A stretch of 64,000 bases of DNA, taken from Oenanthe sinensis. Taxonomy: Eukaryota; Streptophyta; Magnoliopsida; Apiales; Apiaceae. Shown piece by piece: positions 1-13,600 of this stretch. Under the pieces are notes generated by a model. It was not told the DNA's origin. It saw only the letters and a list, made by a program, of their open reading frames with translations, and searched no databases. The stretch lies in the NCBI GenBank assembly GCA_028671895.1, contig CM053807.1, forward strand, positions 51,203,903-51,267,902, read 5' to 3'. A program made the position numbers and the translations under genes. Position 1 is the first letter of the stretch, and each line of letters opens with the position of its first letter.

Positions 1-200
1 TGATTGATTATTGAAATTGAGAATTGTTTCTCTCTTGTTGCTATGGGTTGCGATCCATGCATGTTCTTCTCTTCTGCGTTTCTGCGTTTCTTCTGAGTAG
101 TGGTTCTTCTGCGGTTGGATCACCTTGGGGCTCGTGGGTTTTCTGCGGTTAATCCACTATTATCTATCCTTTTATTTGTTTTTATTCCCGTCCTGCATCA

Positions 201-294
201 GCTATGTCCATCAACCATCAGGACGTGGTTTACTTGCATTTTGGTTTGACTGTTTTTCGTTTGGCTATGTCCATCAGCCATCAGGATGTGGTTT
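201..294 (+). repeat. Two-copy direct repeat in a PAT1 intron
   Basis: Two 31-bp copies (201..231 and 264..294) begin GCTATGTCCATCA and differ at only two positions by eye. They lie 63 bp apart in the intron before the first visible PAT1 exon. This is a local duplication with no evident function. Confidence 0.7.
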
Positions 295-367
295 GGTTTG
301 GAAAGTGATTGTGCATTCTCATGTATAGATTATCATGTAATGTAGCTTGTTATATTTTTTTATGCAG

Positions 368-1601
368 GATGGCGTATTAGGATCTTTGTCAGAGGTTGAT
401 GATCTTGCTGTTACATTTAGAAAGGTTGGTTTTCAGAATATGAAATTTATTTGAATTACTTTCATCTCTCAACTACAAAGGTTGTGTTATCATCAGCTAT
501 TCTGTATGTGTAAATTGTGCAGTATTTATATATAGTTAAGTAGTAACTTTTCAGTTAGCACGCCTGTTTTGTGATCTAGTTTTTATTATTTTCACCCGCC
601 ATACTTTTTCCCCCTAATCTTTCAAATCGTAAGAATATTTCTTCTCGGAAGAAGTAAAAGAATTAATACACAAATGAAAAGTGATATAATCTTATTTTTT
701 GTATCCCTTCAACAATGTGCGTCTAGGAGAACAGTCGTATCCAGGTTTTAGAGGGACTACCGAAGGATATCTTTAAGCCATTCCCATTTTGGAGGAGTGT
801 CAGTTGTAATCTGGGTCAGCGAGGCTTTTATAATTGTCCTTTGACCTCGGCACCTCGCTATTATGCTAATGCCCATTTTTAATACCATAAAACAGATATC
901 TGTGATTAATAAGTTGTAATTTGCTAACTGGTGAGAATCGTGGCAAAACTTTTATAATTTGGATCAATATCTCATTTTAGAAAAAAAGCTCTAATTGGCA
1001 CTTTGTTGTGCATCGCTGGGGTATTTGTCATGCCTGTTATCTGTGAAAATGTCACGTGGAGACACCATATGGTGCTTTAGGCGCCTGGCGTCTTAGGTCT
1101 CGGGCCTAGCAAGAAGGATCTAAGATATGATCAGGATGGGTTGGGGGTCAGAGAAAGAAGAATAAAGACGAAAGGCATTGCTTAATGAGTAATGACCCTA
1201 ACTTCATTTTCATCTCATGTCTATCTCCACCTCTGATCCACATCTTTTTCAACTGTTCATCATTGTTCATGGTGCTAGACAACTTTGATAGAACTGAACT
1301 AATATGAAATGAAACAAGAATACAATAAACTTGGGTGGATAATCGCGGCAAATCCACTATTACAAGGGTTTCTTAACTGCGGAAGGGAGGATATGATGGA
1401 TCACAACTCATGAAAGAGGAGACTCAATTTAATATTCAGTAATATCCCAAAATCAAGTCTTTCAATAATTTGTGGGGGATTACATGACTTGTATATGTAT
1501 AGAAATCTTAGTAACGTAATCTAATGGATTAAGGCCTGTAAACAGTTGCACTTATTCTAAATAACTGGCTTATTTAATAAACTCCTAACCCCACATACAA
1601 A

Positions 1602-1632
<31 letters not shown>

Positions 1633-3851
1633 AATAATCTATTTTTCTGTACTTTAGATATATTTAGACCAATTAATAACATGTATAAAAATACTTCTTT
1701 ATGTTCACTTCTGTTTCCCATCAGTTCATGTTCATGTCTTCTCATTTCTCTTATCCATCTCATCGTCCTCTTTTTATGCCCCCCCCTGATTTGAATGAAT
1801 CTTGGCCTCGTCGTTCTCTTCTCTTACTGATTACATTTTTCTTTGTAATTTTTTTCTTCATATGCACATTCTATTTATTCTATTAATATATAAAAGTGTG
1901 AGTATTATATTGAAATTAATTTATATGTAGCCCGACACACTTACTATCCACCGAAATACGAGGAGTCCATGTTGACAAGCCTCCAGATCTTCAACCTTAT
2001 CAACAAAGTAATGTTAACATCGGTCTTTAAGCTAGAAGTAGAGATATTTAATTATAATAAATTAAATGTGAGAACTTTGTGGTACCGGATACACAAGGTA
2101 AAGGAAAGTTGGAATGAGCTGAAAAGCGGAGGCACAATCCAATTTATAGTCTTGAACTTTAAATTAATAATCTCCTGCTTTACAATTTTTCCCAATTGTC
2201 TACTAGGTAACTATTATTAACGATATAGTTATAGGAAAACTGAAGTTTCTATCTAATCTCTTGAGAATCGACAAAAGTTTACCAAGATCAAGATGATCAA
2301 GATGAAGTTCATTCTCCAGAGATACATGCTTTGGTCCATTCCATTCACTGCTATAGGAAACCTATTCGCTTTAAGTATACAGATTGTACAAGTGTACGAC
2401 AGAACGTTCTAATTAGCTAAAGAGAAGGATATTTTATAAAGCATACTTAAAGGGGGCAACTAAAGTACAGAATATCATATCTAGATCATGAGTAACTGAG
2501 CAGCGGTCTTTGTTCATATTTAGAAGCTTCATCAAGCAACTAAAATGTATCTTTATAGTAGAAGATTCTCTTAGTCTTTTTCACAATTTTTACTGATTCT
2601 TTTTTCAAGACAAGTAATAAATACACTCTTTTGTCACTATTCTTGATTATTTCACATACACATAGTTCTTTATCGTACAGGAATGTGAACACTAAAAATG
2701 TTAGGTCTTGTTTTGTGTAGTAATTAGTAAGGGAATGACTAGGTGATTAAAATGGAAAATGGTTATATGATGCCTGCTTAATAAGCTAAAATAAAAAAAG
2801 ATTTGTAGTCCCTTTTGTTTTCCCACTTGATAAAAAAAAGTTTTCTTGAAAATTTAACGTGTCAGCAATTTATGATTAATAGATCTGAAGGTGAGAGTGG
2901 TACCAGAAAAGTAGTAGTAAAAAATGTTTAACCGGTAACTAAATTAACAATAAAGATAATTAGAAACTAATTTGATGGGCGTTTCTCATTTAGGCTGATA
3001 TGATCTTTTTTCATATTTCGTATGTTGCAATTTGAGTGTCCTTTATAGCGGCCTGATATTTAGTAAATAAATTTATTGGAATGTACCGAGGTCCGAGCTG
3101 AAGTAATTTCTATAATGTTGATTCCGTGTGCTACCTTATTTTACCACAACAATTTAATTTTCACTTCCATTGTTAACAGTTAAACAAGGCAGTCAGCATT
3201 CCAGGAAGTGCGGATGGTATTAATGATTGGGGATCCAGAGGAAGTGAGTACAACTATAAAATATCTTGCATATCATATTGTATTTTAGTTGGTTGTTGTG
3301 GAATGTACGTGGAACATTATGTATCATCCCGGTCTCAAATATGATCTAGTATCTTAACGTTGTACAGAGAGAATTTTAATGTCATTAACCTCATCTACTA
3401 GCTAGCTTAAGTTGGATTGCCTAGACCTTTTAGTTTGACATCATGCCCGCTGTCCGCAGCTGTGCAGGCAAGCAATGTTTACTCTTCGTGAAAATATATT
3501 TACTTGATTTTCATGCAGCATTGTCTTTTCATGATGTACTACATGTTATTTGTTACTCGTTTGGCTATACAAATTTAGTTTGCAAATACTAATACCTGAA
3601 GCAAAACCAGTTCATGTAAGATTTAAGAATAACCAATTTACCCTGTAGCACTTCTGCATAATTACAGCGAGTAACAACTAGAGTTATATGAACTAGCATA
3701 TTGTTAAATTGGAACTTGGAAGCATTTTTTAATTTGTAGCAAGAGCATTGACTTAAAAATGCAGAAATGGCATCTTTGGGGTGGATTTGATAACTGCTAA
3801 TATATCAAACTGTAATCGATACGCGGGAGGATTCTAACACTATCATTTTCT

Positions 3852-3888
<37 letters not shown>

Positions 3889-4554
3889 CATTTTTATAAA
3901 AAAGTAGCTCTTATTTTTCTCTAACAGATTTTTTTCAGCATTCATATGGTTAAAGAAGGGGCTAACTGCTCTAATTAACCCTAAATAGTTTTAGTGATTA
4001 AACAAATACAAGGCATGGAACTCCGGTATATGTACTAAAGTGTTTTGCATCTCATCTCCATTCAAGTAAATGCAACCAGGCTTTAAGATGTCATACTTAG
4101 TTTTTTTAAAATGTTTAAGCATATGTGATGATGACCAACTGATATCTGTTCCCTTTTCCTGAAGATAGCTGCTTCATTTAAAACAAACATAGACGATATC
4201 TGACCAATCTAAATTTCTCAAGTAATATAGGAGACTTTGGCAAAATAAAAACTGGGGTGGGGTGGGGTTGGGGGGGGGGGGGGGTGGAAGTCTTACGAGT
4301 ACAGTTTACTCTTGATTCAAATGATTATACGATGTAATAGAGTCGTGTTGGTCATATTTTTATTTCATATCCCAGGTTCATTTGCTCAGGAGTGGTTACC
4401 AGAGTTGGAGTCTCCTAACTGGTACAATCAGCATGGGGTTGATGCAGAACGCATGCAAGAAAGCAAAAGATGGCCAGTGCAGCTACAATCTTCCTCTGTT
4501 CATCCCGAGGAATCAAATTTTTTGCACAGAACATCGTCTTATCCTGAACAGCAG

Positions 4555-4587
<33 letters not shown>

Positions 4588-6456
4588 ACTTTCCAGCACC
4601 ATCACTTCTCCAGTGAACCAATTCTTGTTCCAAAATCATCTTATACTTCACATCCACCCCCTGGAGGCAGATCTTTGCAGCCTTCATTGAACCAGCCACA
4701 CAATTTTAACATTCCTCATCTCCCAGGTGGGAGCCAATTGCCAGTTAATGCGCCTAATCATGTTCCCTTCTCCAATCCCCAGCTACAATTAACTGGATCA
4801 CCCCATGGTTCTCCATTTGGCGGACATTTGTCTCAGTTCGCTCCTCCTGGTCTTCCTGTTGACAGTCAACCGCAAAACCAATGGATTAACCGTCCGGGGT
4901 TATATTCTGGAGATAATTCCAGCCTCACAAACAAGATCTTTCATCAACAATTGCCTAATTCAAATGGTTTAATGCCTCCACAGTTGATGCAACAACATAG
5001 AATGCACCATCAATTCCAGCCTTCATTTGGCCATGTATCAGGATTGCAGCCACAGCTAATTAATCGGCATCTTCCTCCTGCTCAACATATGTTGAATAAT
5101 TTTGAAATGCTTGGATCTACTGATTTGAGAGATCAAAGACCTAAGTTGTTCCCAAAAGGAAGGCAGGGTATTCCTTATTCAAACCATGGTTTTGATGCAA
5201 GCAATCAATGGAGTGGTAGTGGATGGCCAAAGTTCAGAGCCAAATATATGTCTGCTGACGAAATTGAGAACATTCTGAGAGCCCAGCTTGCTGCTACTCA
5301 CAGTAATGATCCGTATGTTGATGACTACTACCACCAAGCTTGTCTAGCAAAGAAAAGTGCTGGTGCGAAATTGAGACACCATTTTTGCCCAACCAATCTC
5401 AAGGACTTTCCTTCCCATGCTCGAGTTAGTACTGAGCCGCATGCTTTTCTCAAGGTTGATGCTCTTGGGCGAGTTTCTTTCTCTTCAATTCGTAGACCCC
5501 GTCCACTTCTTGAAGTTGACCCACCAAATTCATCAGACACAGACACCACTGAAAAAAAAGGACTGGAGAAGCCCTTGGAACAGGAGCCAATGCTCGCAGC
5601 CAGAGTAACAATTGAAGATGGCCTTTCTCTTCTTCTTGATGTTGATGATATTGACAGGTTCCTACAATTCAATCAACTCCCAGATGTTGTGATGCAGCTA
5701 AGGGGACGTCGAGAGGTCTTGCTTGAGGGTCTGGCATCATCACTTCAACTTGTTGATCCGCTTGGCAAAAATGGACACACTGTAAATCTGGCTTCCAAAG
5801 ATGACCTTGTTTTCCTTCGCTTAGTCTCTCTTCCCAAGGGCCAAAAGCTCCTATGCAGGTACCTTCAGCTCCTCTTTCCCAGTGCTGAACTCATGCGAGT
5901 AGTCTGTATGGCCATATTCCGTCATTTGAGATTCTTGTTTGGGTCCCTGCCTGCTGACCCCAAGACTGCTGAAACGACTACCAATCTTGTGAAAATTGTT
6001 ACATCTAGTGTTCGTGGAATGGACCTTCGAGCACTCGGGGCCTGTCTTGCTTCAGTGGTTTGTTCTGCAGAGCATCCACCTCTCAGACCCCTTGGGAGCT
6101 CTGCTGGAGAAGGTGCTTCTGTTATTCTGATATCTGCACTTGAGAGGGCTACTGAACTTCTAAGAGATCCTCATACTGCTGCGAACTGCAGTATGCCGAA
6201 TCGAATTTTTTGGCAGGCTTCTTTTGATGTGTTCTTTAACCTTCTTACAAAGTACTGCATCAGCAAGTATGATACTACTGTGCAATCTCTGCTTGCACAG
6301 GGCCTTACAGATATGTCTACTATAGGTTCAGAGACAACAAAAGCTATTAGTAGAGAAATGCCAGTAGAACTTTTACGAGCAAGTCTACCTCATACGAATG
6401 AACAACAGAGGAAGGTTTTATTGAACTTTGCCCAGCGATCGATGCCTATGCTTTGA
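368..6456 (+). CDS. PAT1: PAT1 homolog, mRNA decapping activator (5' end outside window)
   Basis: PAT1 proteins bridge deadenylated mRNA, the LSM1-7 ring and the decapping enzyme in P-bodies. Three exons are visible: 368..424, 3180..3243 and 4376..6456. Together they encode 733 residues and a stop, with phases matching across GT..AG introns. The exon 2/3 junction restores an AGT codon (A + GT at 4376), giving GSRGSSFAQEWLPELESPNW, which resembles plant PAT1. The ATG at 4312 is therefore intronic and is not the start. Exon 3 encodes a polyglutamine run (about 4549-4578), a long Pro/Gln/His-rich region, the conserved MSADEIENILRAQLAATH block (about 5248-5300) that precedes the plant PAT1 core, and a C-terminal helical domain ending SMPML. 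The N-terminal FDASQYAFFG-type motif expected of the family is absent because it lies upstream of the window. Family assignment is firm; the isoform is not resolved. Confidence 0.93.
1602..1623. repeat. (CA)n microsatellite in PAT1 intron
   Basis: An uninterrupted AC dinucleotide run followed by a short AT run, inside the 2.75-kb PAT1 intron (425..3179). No other feature was recognised in that intron. Confidence 0.9.
3857..3886. repeat. (AT)n microsatellite in PAT1 intron
   Basis: About 15 AT units in the intron 3244..4375. Confidence 0.9.
4253..4287 (+). other. G-tract with quadruplex potential upstream of PAT1 last exon
   Basis: A run of G-blocks on the sense strand (GGGG T GGGG T GGGG TT followed by a long G run), about 90 bases upstream of the acceptor at 4375. 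Four or more G3+ tracts with 1-2 base loops fit the standard G-quadruplex pattern. It is present in the pre-mRNA as well as the DNA. Function is inferred only. Confidence 0.6.
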
Positions 6457-9264
6457 TTGAAGTCAATTCCAGAAGAATTTGGGAAGCTGTGTAGTTACTG
6501 TTCCGATCTGAGCATCATATATCAATTAATTCTACAGAGGTCATCATTTAGGTGTCTTGGTCTGACTAGTCTGATGCATACCCAAAGGGGGAAGCATGCA
6601 GGTTAGCCATAAGATAAGTTTGATAGTAGAAGGGTTTCGATCTGGTACCTTTAAATACTGTTTTTATATTTTCCTGTGAGAGCTTATTTTGGTGCTCTCT
6701 TGTGTAAGTCATGATAGACTGATAGTAATATCGACTTAGGAGGGGTTAAATTGTACAGCTTTTGGAAGAAATATCATGTTCCTCCCCTGTTATATTCAAG
6801 AGGGGAGGGGGATGTGTACTGTTTTGTACTGGATAAGAAAACTCCCTAGTTGTTTTCTGTTTTTTGGGTCAAAGCTTCATTATATTTTCTGACTTCACTG
6901 CCATTGAAGGTGATTTTGAACTTAAGAACATACATGGGATTTTATATGTACTTGCTAAAATGCATGAACTCCTTTGTGCATTTTTTTTCCTTTTTCCTTT
7001 CTTGCTTTGCTGATGGCATTCAGCGTAAAGAATTGATTTATATTTTGATGTTCGTATTAGAACAAATTTCGATCATAGGATAATTGGATATACCATTTTA
7101 TTTTTGATTGTCTGGCACTGTGGTAGATCAAGTAGTATGGCAGGGATGTTTTTAGTATTAAATTTTCTCTGAGGAGTTGGGGTTCTGTTTAAAGAACTTT
7201 AATTCACTATTCAGATTTATTTTGTAATGGTTAGTCTTCTGTTTAATACTTCGGATTAATTTTAGTCTAGCTGGATTATTTCTGTTTTTTTTAAATACAA
7301 CCTAGAATTGATCACGTGGAATTTTTTATATCTCTATATGTCTTTTTGGCTTATAATTCAAATCAGAGACTTGAGATATCTTAGAGTATACAAATGATTC
7401 TAGCAAAATGGGTGATTTTGGCCCTCCCTAGTAAATGGTCTATATTCTTTATATTGGTCTATATAAGTTAATTATTGTATCTCTTGTCATTTGAAAATTG
7501 TTTACATAACAAATATTTCATTACTCTCTCTCTCTCTCAAATTAGTAATTTTTGAAGAATTTTTTTTATCCATGATAAAAAAAAATTCATTCAATACAAA
7601 ATTTTGACTATTTTCTAATAATACTGTCTATTATTTGTCATTTTTAATACTAACTTTTTTCATATACATATTCATAAATTCATGCAATATGAATAGTTAA
7701 AGAAAAATGAATATGATATTAAATTTTTTCAAATATACATTATATCCTATATATAATAATATCATATATATAATAAGAGTAAGAGGTATCTTATTCAAAT
7801 ATTGCCAAATCGATTCTCTGTAACTAAATAATATTATATGCAAATTATTTATAAGTTATAATTATTATTAAACTTCCTAACTATAAATTTTTTTATATCG
7901 CTTCATATTATAACTCAACTATAATTTAAACTTAAAAAGCTATTTTGGAGTTAAATTAAAAAAATTCGTAATTATTGATACTTATCTAGTAGATATTGTT
8001 TGAGTCATATTTTGAGTTTCTGAATCAGAATTGGACGATTTTACAGCCCACATAAAACTTACAAAATTATATTTAATTCTGAGGTGATCCAACATCCAAA
8101 ATCTAACTAGAACAGCCCGTAATCTAGATAGAACAGATAGTTACGATTTTTTATGAGAAAATTCTATTCCGTTTAGAAATTTTTTTTATAATTGATTTAA
8201 AAGATTAAAATACTTTTTATATTAGATTTATATAGAGACATATCATATATCAAACATTATTATGTATTAATATTATATTAAAATAGAGATAGTATTAGTG
8301 TTTTATATACGGAGAGATGGAGGGAGACCGTGGATTTTCCTTCTGAGAGGAGGATTCAAGTTTTTCTTATCCAAATTTTTTCTATAAAAATATTTAATGT
8401 ACGGACAACCAATTACACTTACCGGAGAAATTATTATATTGAAAACTCAGAAACCTTATTAATTAATTGGTTTGGATCAAATTGAAGAAATTAGATTTTT
8501 AAAAATAATTATTATTTGAGTCCCAAATAAGAGTTCAACCCTAGACTAAGATATTAAATACACATTTTATTTTGTTAGTATATTATATATAATACTATAT
8601 CAAAAAAATATTATCACATATTTTGAATCATGCTATTTGATAAATAAAATAAATCAAATTAAAATTAAAATAATATAAATTAATCATTTTTTAAAATTAA
8701 TAAATTTATATATGAGAAAATTATATTGAATTATTTTTTAATAATTGAGAACTACTGTTAACAATTTTATAATTAAAATTCATTTTTATTTTTAAAAGAA
8801 TATTATTACACAGACTGAATCATCATAACACACATTAAATATTAATATAGAGTAGCACACCCAAAAAAGGTAGCAGCTGCGAGTTCATACAGTAAAAAAA
8901 CATTAATATAGAGTAATATATCTGGTTCAATAAAAAATATATCATATATTAGTATAAAAATGTGGGATGCAAAAATTATTATGACGAAAATTATTATGTA
9001 TCATTTTATTTTTTAATATTAAATTAAAGTTTATATCTCATTAATAATATAATAACATTTATTATTTGTTGATGTAAGGTTTAAATTATATATATATATA
9101 TATTATAGTTATTTATAAATTTCAATTAATACTATACTACTGAAAATCTAATAACATAAGCATTTAAAGGGTATAAGCATATATATTTAAAGGGTATAAG
9201 TATTTATATACAGTCATCTGAAAAATATTCCCCAAACCTGATGTAAAGGGTATAACCATATATA
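6457..9264. other. PAT1 3' UTR and AT-rich intergenic DNA
   Basis: The first several hundred bases are probably PAT1 3' UTR; a poly(A) site was not pinned down. From about 7.3 kb the sequence becomes very AT-rich with no coding exon I can recognise. Around 9160-9255 the phrase AAAGGGTATAA recurs three times with small changes. Confidence 0.5.
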
Positions 9265-10052
9265 TCTATACTATATTATTAAAATTGCAGGGACAAATGT
9301 TTGGTGTGTCGTCTGGTCATTTTGTATCTCACTTAACTTCAATTTATAACACATTCTTTTAATCAATATACTACCATGTTTTAATTTCCTCATTAGTCAA
9401 TCCCTTTAATTTATTTAATATCATAATTTATTAATAAAAATTTATGAATATTAAACTATTATTATTATTTTATTTATATTAATTAAATTTTATTATTGTG
9501 CTCTGTCTATATTATATATACTTTTATATTATATTACTCTAAACGAATATCTTTTTTAATTAGAATATAGAGTTATACTCATAATCTAATACCATATTTC
9601 AATTTCCTCATCGCTCAAACACTTAAATTTATTTTAAATTGTAATTTTATAATAAATTTTGTTGAATATTAAAATTTTATCTATATTAAAACATAGTCTT
9701 TTATTTAATTTTTAATTAAAATATTTCTAATATATTTGAAACTCTTTTTATTAATAAAAATTTATTAATATTTTTGCACGGGTTATTAATCTATGTTAAT
9801 TAATATACATATATAACAATATATTAATGTGACTTTAAACACATAATATAAATATGATTCAAAACTAATTTATCCCATGTACAACATTACATAAAAAATA
9901 TTAATAACATAAATAATTAAATTAACTATTTAATTCATTTAAAATATATAATATATTATTTATTACTTTTCTTCCGTATTTTGCACGAGTTATGGGCTTG
10001 TACAAATATATATACACAAGCTTATAACCCGTGCTTCGCACGGGATAACTAA
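9265..10052 (+). mobile_element. Short non-autonomous Helitron (probable)
   Basis: The 5' end reads TCTATACTATATTATTAAAA directly after an A, which matches the TC-starting ends of plant Helitrons. The 3' end has a perfect 7-bp stem with a 3-base loop (CCCGTGC TTC GCACGGG, 10028..10044), followed four bases later by CTAA and then T. Helitrons end in a GC-rich hairpin just before CTRR and insert between A and T without target duplication; both flanks (A at 9264, T at 10053) fit. The 788-bp body is AT-rich with no helicase coding. Two further phrases like TTGCACGGGTTAT (about 9774 and 9984) may be older ends. The assignment rests on the ends only. Confidence 0.6.
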
Positions 10053-10450
10053 TATTTAAGTAAATTGATTTTTTATTTATATCTATATTGATATTTAATA
10101 TATAATTTTATAATATTAAGAATTTATGTTAATATTATATGTTCTCTTTTTATATTTAAATTTATTCTATTTAATATAAATATTTTATAATATGGACCCA
10201 TGTTAAAAATAAAATTTTAGTTAATATAGATATTTATATATTTAGAGCCTATATTATAATAAGTAAATTATATAATTTGGACTCATATTATAAATATATA
10301 ATTGAGTCTAAAAATTAAAATTTTAATTAATATAAATATGTATATAGTTAGAGTACATATTATAATAAATAAAATTATATATAATATATGTATATTTTTT
10401 AGGCTCGTGATCCGGTAATTACGGCTCACTGCCCATCATGTTTACGTTAT
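10053..10450. other. AT-rich intergenic DNA upstream of eIF3j
   Basis: Degenerate, roughly 120-bp-spaced recurrences of phrases such as TTAATATAAATAT and CATATTATAATAAATAA. No gene is seen. Confidence 0.4.
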
Positions 10451-10478
10451 AATAATATAATATATATATAAACCCTAA
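10451..10478 (+). promoter_or_regulatory. TATA-like run and telo-box of eIF3j
   Basis: A TATA-rich run is followed at once by AAACCCTAA (10470..10478), the telo-box common upstream of plant translation genes. The inferred 5' UTR runs from about here to 10662. It contains a GT..AG intron at about 10531..10616, just before the ATG-bearing segment. Confidence 0.5.
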
Positions 10479-10662
10479 TTTCGCAATCTCTCTTCAACTG
10501 TTGTCAAGAATCCCAATTCCAATTACACTGGTATTCTTCACCTCAATTACACACTTACACTATATATATATTTACTTATATCTTTACTAATATATGATAT
10601 TTTCTTGATTTTGCAGTCTGCTATTAAAGGCTTAAACTGTCATAATTCACAAGCAAGGAGAA

Positions 10663-13600
10663 ATGGAAGACTGGGGTAATTTTTTTTTTACTCTTTTCTA
10701 CTGAATTTTCTTGGTGGAATTTTTTTACCCCCTTCGGAGAATTTTATGCATGAAATGCTCAAGTTGCTTAATTTTGTATACAGTAATTATAGGCTAATAA
10801 TATAATTGAAAAGTATTGTGATTGTGAAAGAATTCACATCGAATTTAATTTGGACGGAAGTTTTGTTGGATTTACATTGTAAGTGGATTAAATCGATTTA
10901 GTCTACTTTAGGAATTTGCATCAAGTATGAGTTCATTAGGCTAATTACAATCCCTCCTGTACTTCGAGGTGAAGGGAACTACTATAAACATTGTTTCTTG
11001 GCTACTTTATTTTCTATGCAATGAAGTCTGATGCTGTGTTTTTTCATATATGAATAATAGTAGAAATAAAGCTAGGCGGGGAGAAATTGGTAGCAAATAC
11101 ATGTGCATTAACTTAGTTAAGCTTACAAAATTCACTTGTTCAATCTAACATGGCTACCCTATTAGAATTAGAGTCTTGACTACTGTTCTCGTAGAACTTG
11201 AAAGTTGAAAGTAATTATGTGTATGTGTGAGTGTGTAGTTTATGTGGCACTTCTATTAATTAATGAGCAACCTTGGCAAAAGTGAGCACAATAAGACAGT
11301 AACTCTGGTAGAAAGCTTGTAATCTGTTCTATTACTAAAGCAATATGTTTTGTACTCAATATACACTAGATTCTGATGGGACCTGATGTGAAATGGGTGG
11401 TTGCATTACTTTGAGTAAATTCACTATGAAATTTCTAGATGATGATATTATATCTGTGAGTTCATTTTGACAACAAACAATCTGTATATATAAGCCATAA
11501 ATACAATCCTATTTATAAGTCAAAATCTAAAAGATAACTATTATCTTACCAGTCATGTAAGATAAATATAAAATGTGATAAGAACACAACTGTTGTTCTA
11601 TAATCTACTATATATTTCTCGGGCTTGGACTCTGGAACGCCCCTTCACAATATGTGATATTGTTGGACAAAATTTCATGGGTGATATGTGTGGTTTAGCC
11701 TCATCTTGCATCAAGATTTGGTCATGTTAGCCTACATCAGTGACAAATGCAAGCTGTCTTTTTATTTTATATCTAAAACAGAGGTAACAGAACGACAGGT
11801 GCTCAACCAATCCCTCCTACTGATGACCCATCGTCCTTCCAACAACCAAAATAAATAAACAATTTGAATTGGCACCATCTTATCGTGAGATGGGGGCCAT
11901 ATATGATTGTGTAAGATACTGGCAATGCCAATGACATATGAAAATACCTGTTCTATTAATTTTTCTAGACTAGTTTGCTAGGTATTATTTATTGTTCCTA
12001 GGGTAGTTATGTCCTCTGACTAATTTATAAAAAAAATTATCCTGTGTTTCAGAGGATGAGCCTGCTCCTCTGGTCCTGAAAAAGGAACCAGTTAAGAGTC
12101 AATGGGATGATGAAGACGTGGATGAGAATGATATTAAGGAATCTTGGGAGGATGAAGATGAGCCTACTCCTCCGGTAATTTATAGAATAAGGCATGATTA
12201 CATGGAGTGTCTAGCATTTTGTTGTGCTATGTTTAGCTCGGCCATCCAAATTCTTGTTCATAATAAGCATAGCAGTAACCTGATATTCTTATGTTTATAT
12301 AGTGTATGCACTTTGACATTTTCTATATGATAAATGTGCAGGGTCTATTTGAGTTTTGTATAAATTTCTATAATAGTTATGCAGCTAGTTGTATTTTGTT
12401 TCCTGTTAATTCGGTCCAAGGTCATGATAATCAGTTGCATGCAGCTATCTTTACAATATGATTACTTAATGTTTTGATTATTATTAATCAGAAATATATT
12501 TACAAGATTAATTTATAAAACAATATAATTAATGTAGTTACATATGTTCTTGTCAAAAAAAAAATGCAGTTACATATGTTATAAAATTTTATCCGATACA
12601 TCTATGTTAAAAACAATTCTGATTGTCTAAATTTTTATTGATTTTACAATCTATAATTAAACTATTTGTAATAAAGTAACTACATTTTATATTGTAACAG
12701 CAATACCAACTCTGATAAATTTGTATATTGCTGATTCCTGGTATTAATTTGTGCAAGTTACATACCACTAGAGTTTTTATGCTCTGTATTAAATGTATCA
12801 TCTTCCTAATCATCCTTATTTCATCCTTCTTATCCCTTCTCCGATATTCGTCCTACATCAAATTAATTTATTTTTGATAATTTTTATTTTTTCTGATTTA
12901 AACATTTTATGTTACTCAAGTGGAGTATATATTACGTATGTGCCATCATGAAAAAATCTTGTAACTTCATCATCAGGTGCCTGTGTCTGAGCCACCGGTT
13001 GAAAAGCCCCCAAAGAAGACTGTAGCAAAAGCTAATAACAAGAAAGAGAAGACTGCTGAAGTAGTTGAGGAACCTCTAGATCCTGTAGCAGAAAAACTTC
13101 GACAGCAAAGGTTACTCCTGCGTATATGCACTTGTCAGATTAGTTCATGCTTTTAGTTAATTAATTAATTTCCAATTTTATTCCTTCGATAGTTAGATGT
13201 GAGGAATCAGTTACTGCATCATATGATTACCTAGTAACATGCAAATCTTAGGGGGTGTTTGAATTGTTGATTGGAATGGAAATGGGAATGATTTGAAATC
13301 CCATGGGCTAAATAAGGAACGAGTCACCTGGTTTAAGGGAAATGTATTTCCATTCCAACACATTAATTACTTAACCAAGCACTAACACATATGAAAAAAA
13401 TTCCGATGAACCAAACGCCCCCTCATTTCGACGATCTACCATCGGATGATCTCTATTGCCCTCACTCTCTCATTTTGGTCTAGTATATATGATATGTTGT
13501 TGGAACTATCTAATATATATGGATAGTTGATATATGTAGGAAATCCTGATTCCTGCTGTGTCATTTACTCAGCCGTCCTTCATCTTGCTTATACCTCTCT

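Noticed and set aside
5328..5672. Minus-strand 114-codon frame in PAT1
   Set aside because: Antisense of the PAT1 core exon with no recognisable domain.
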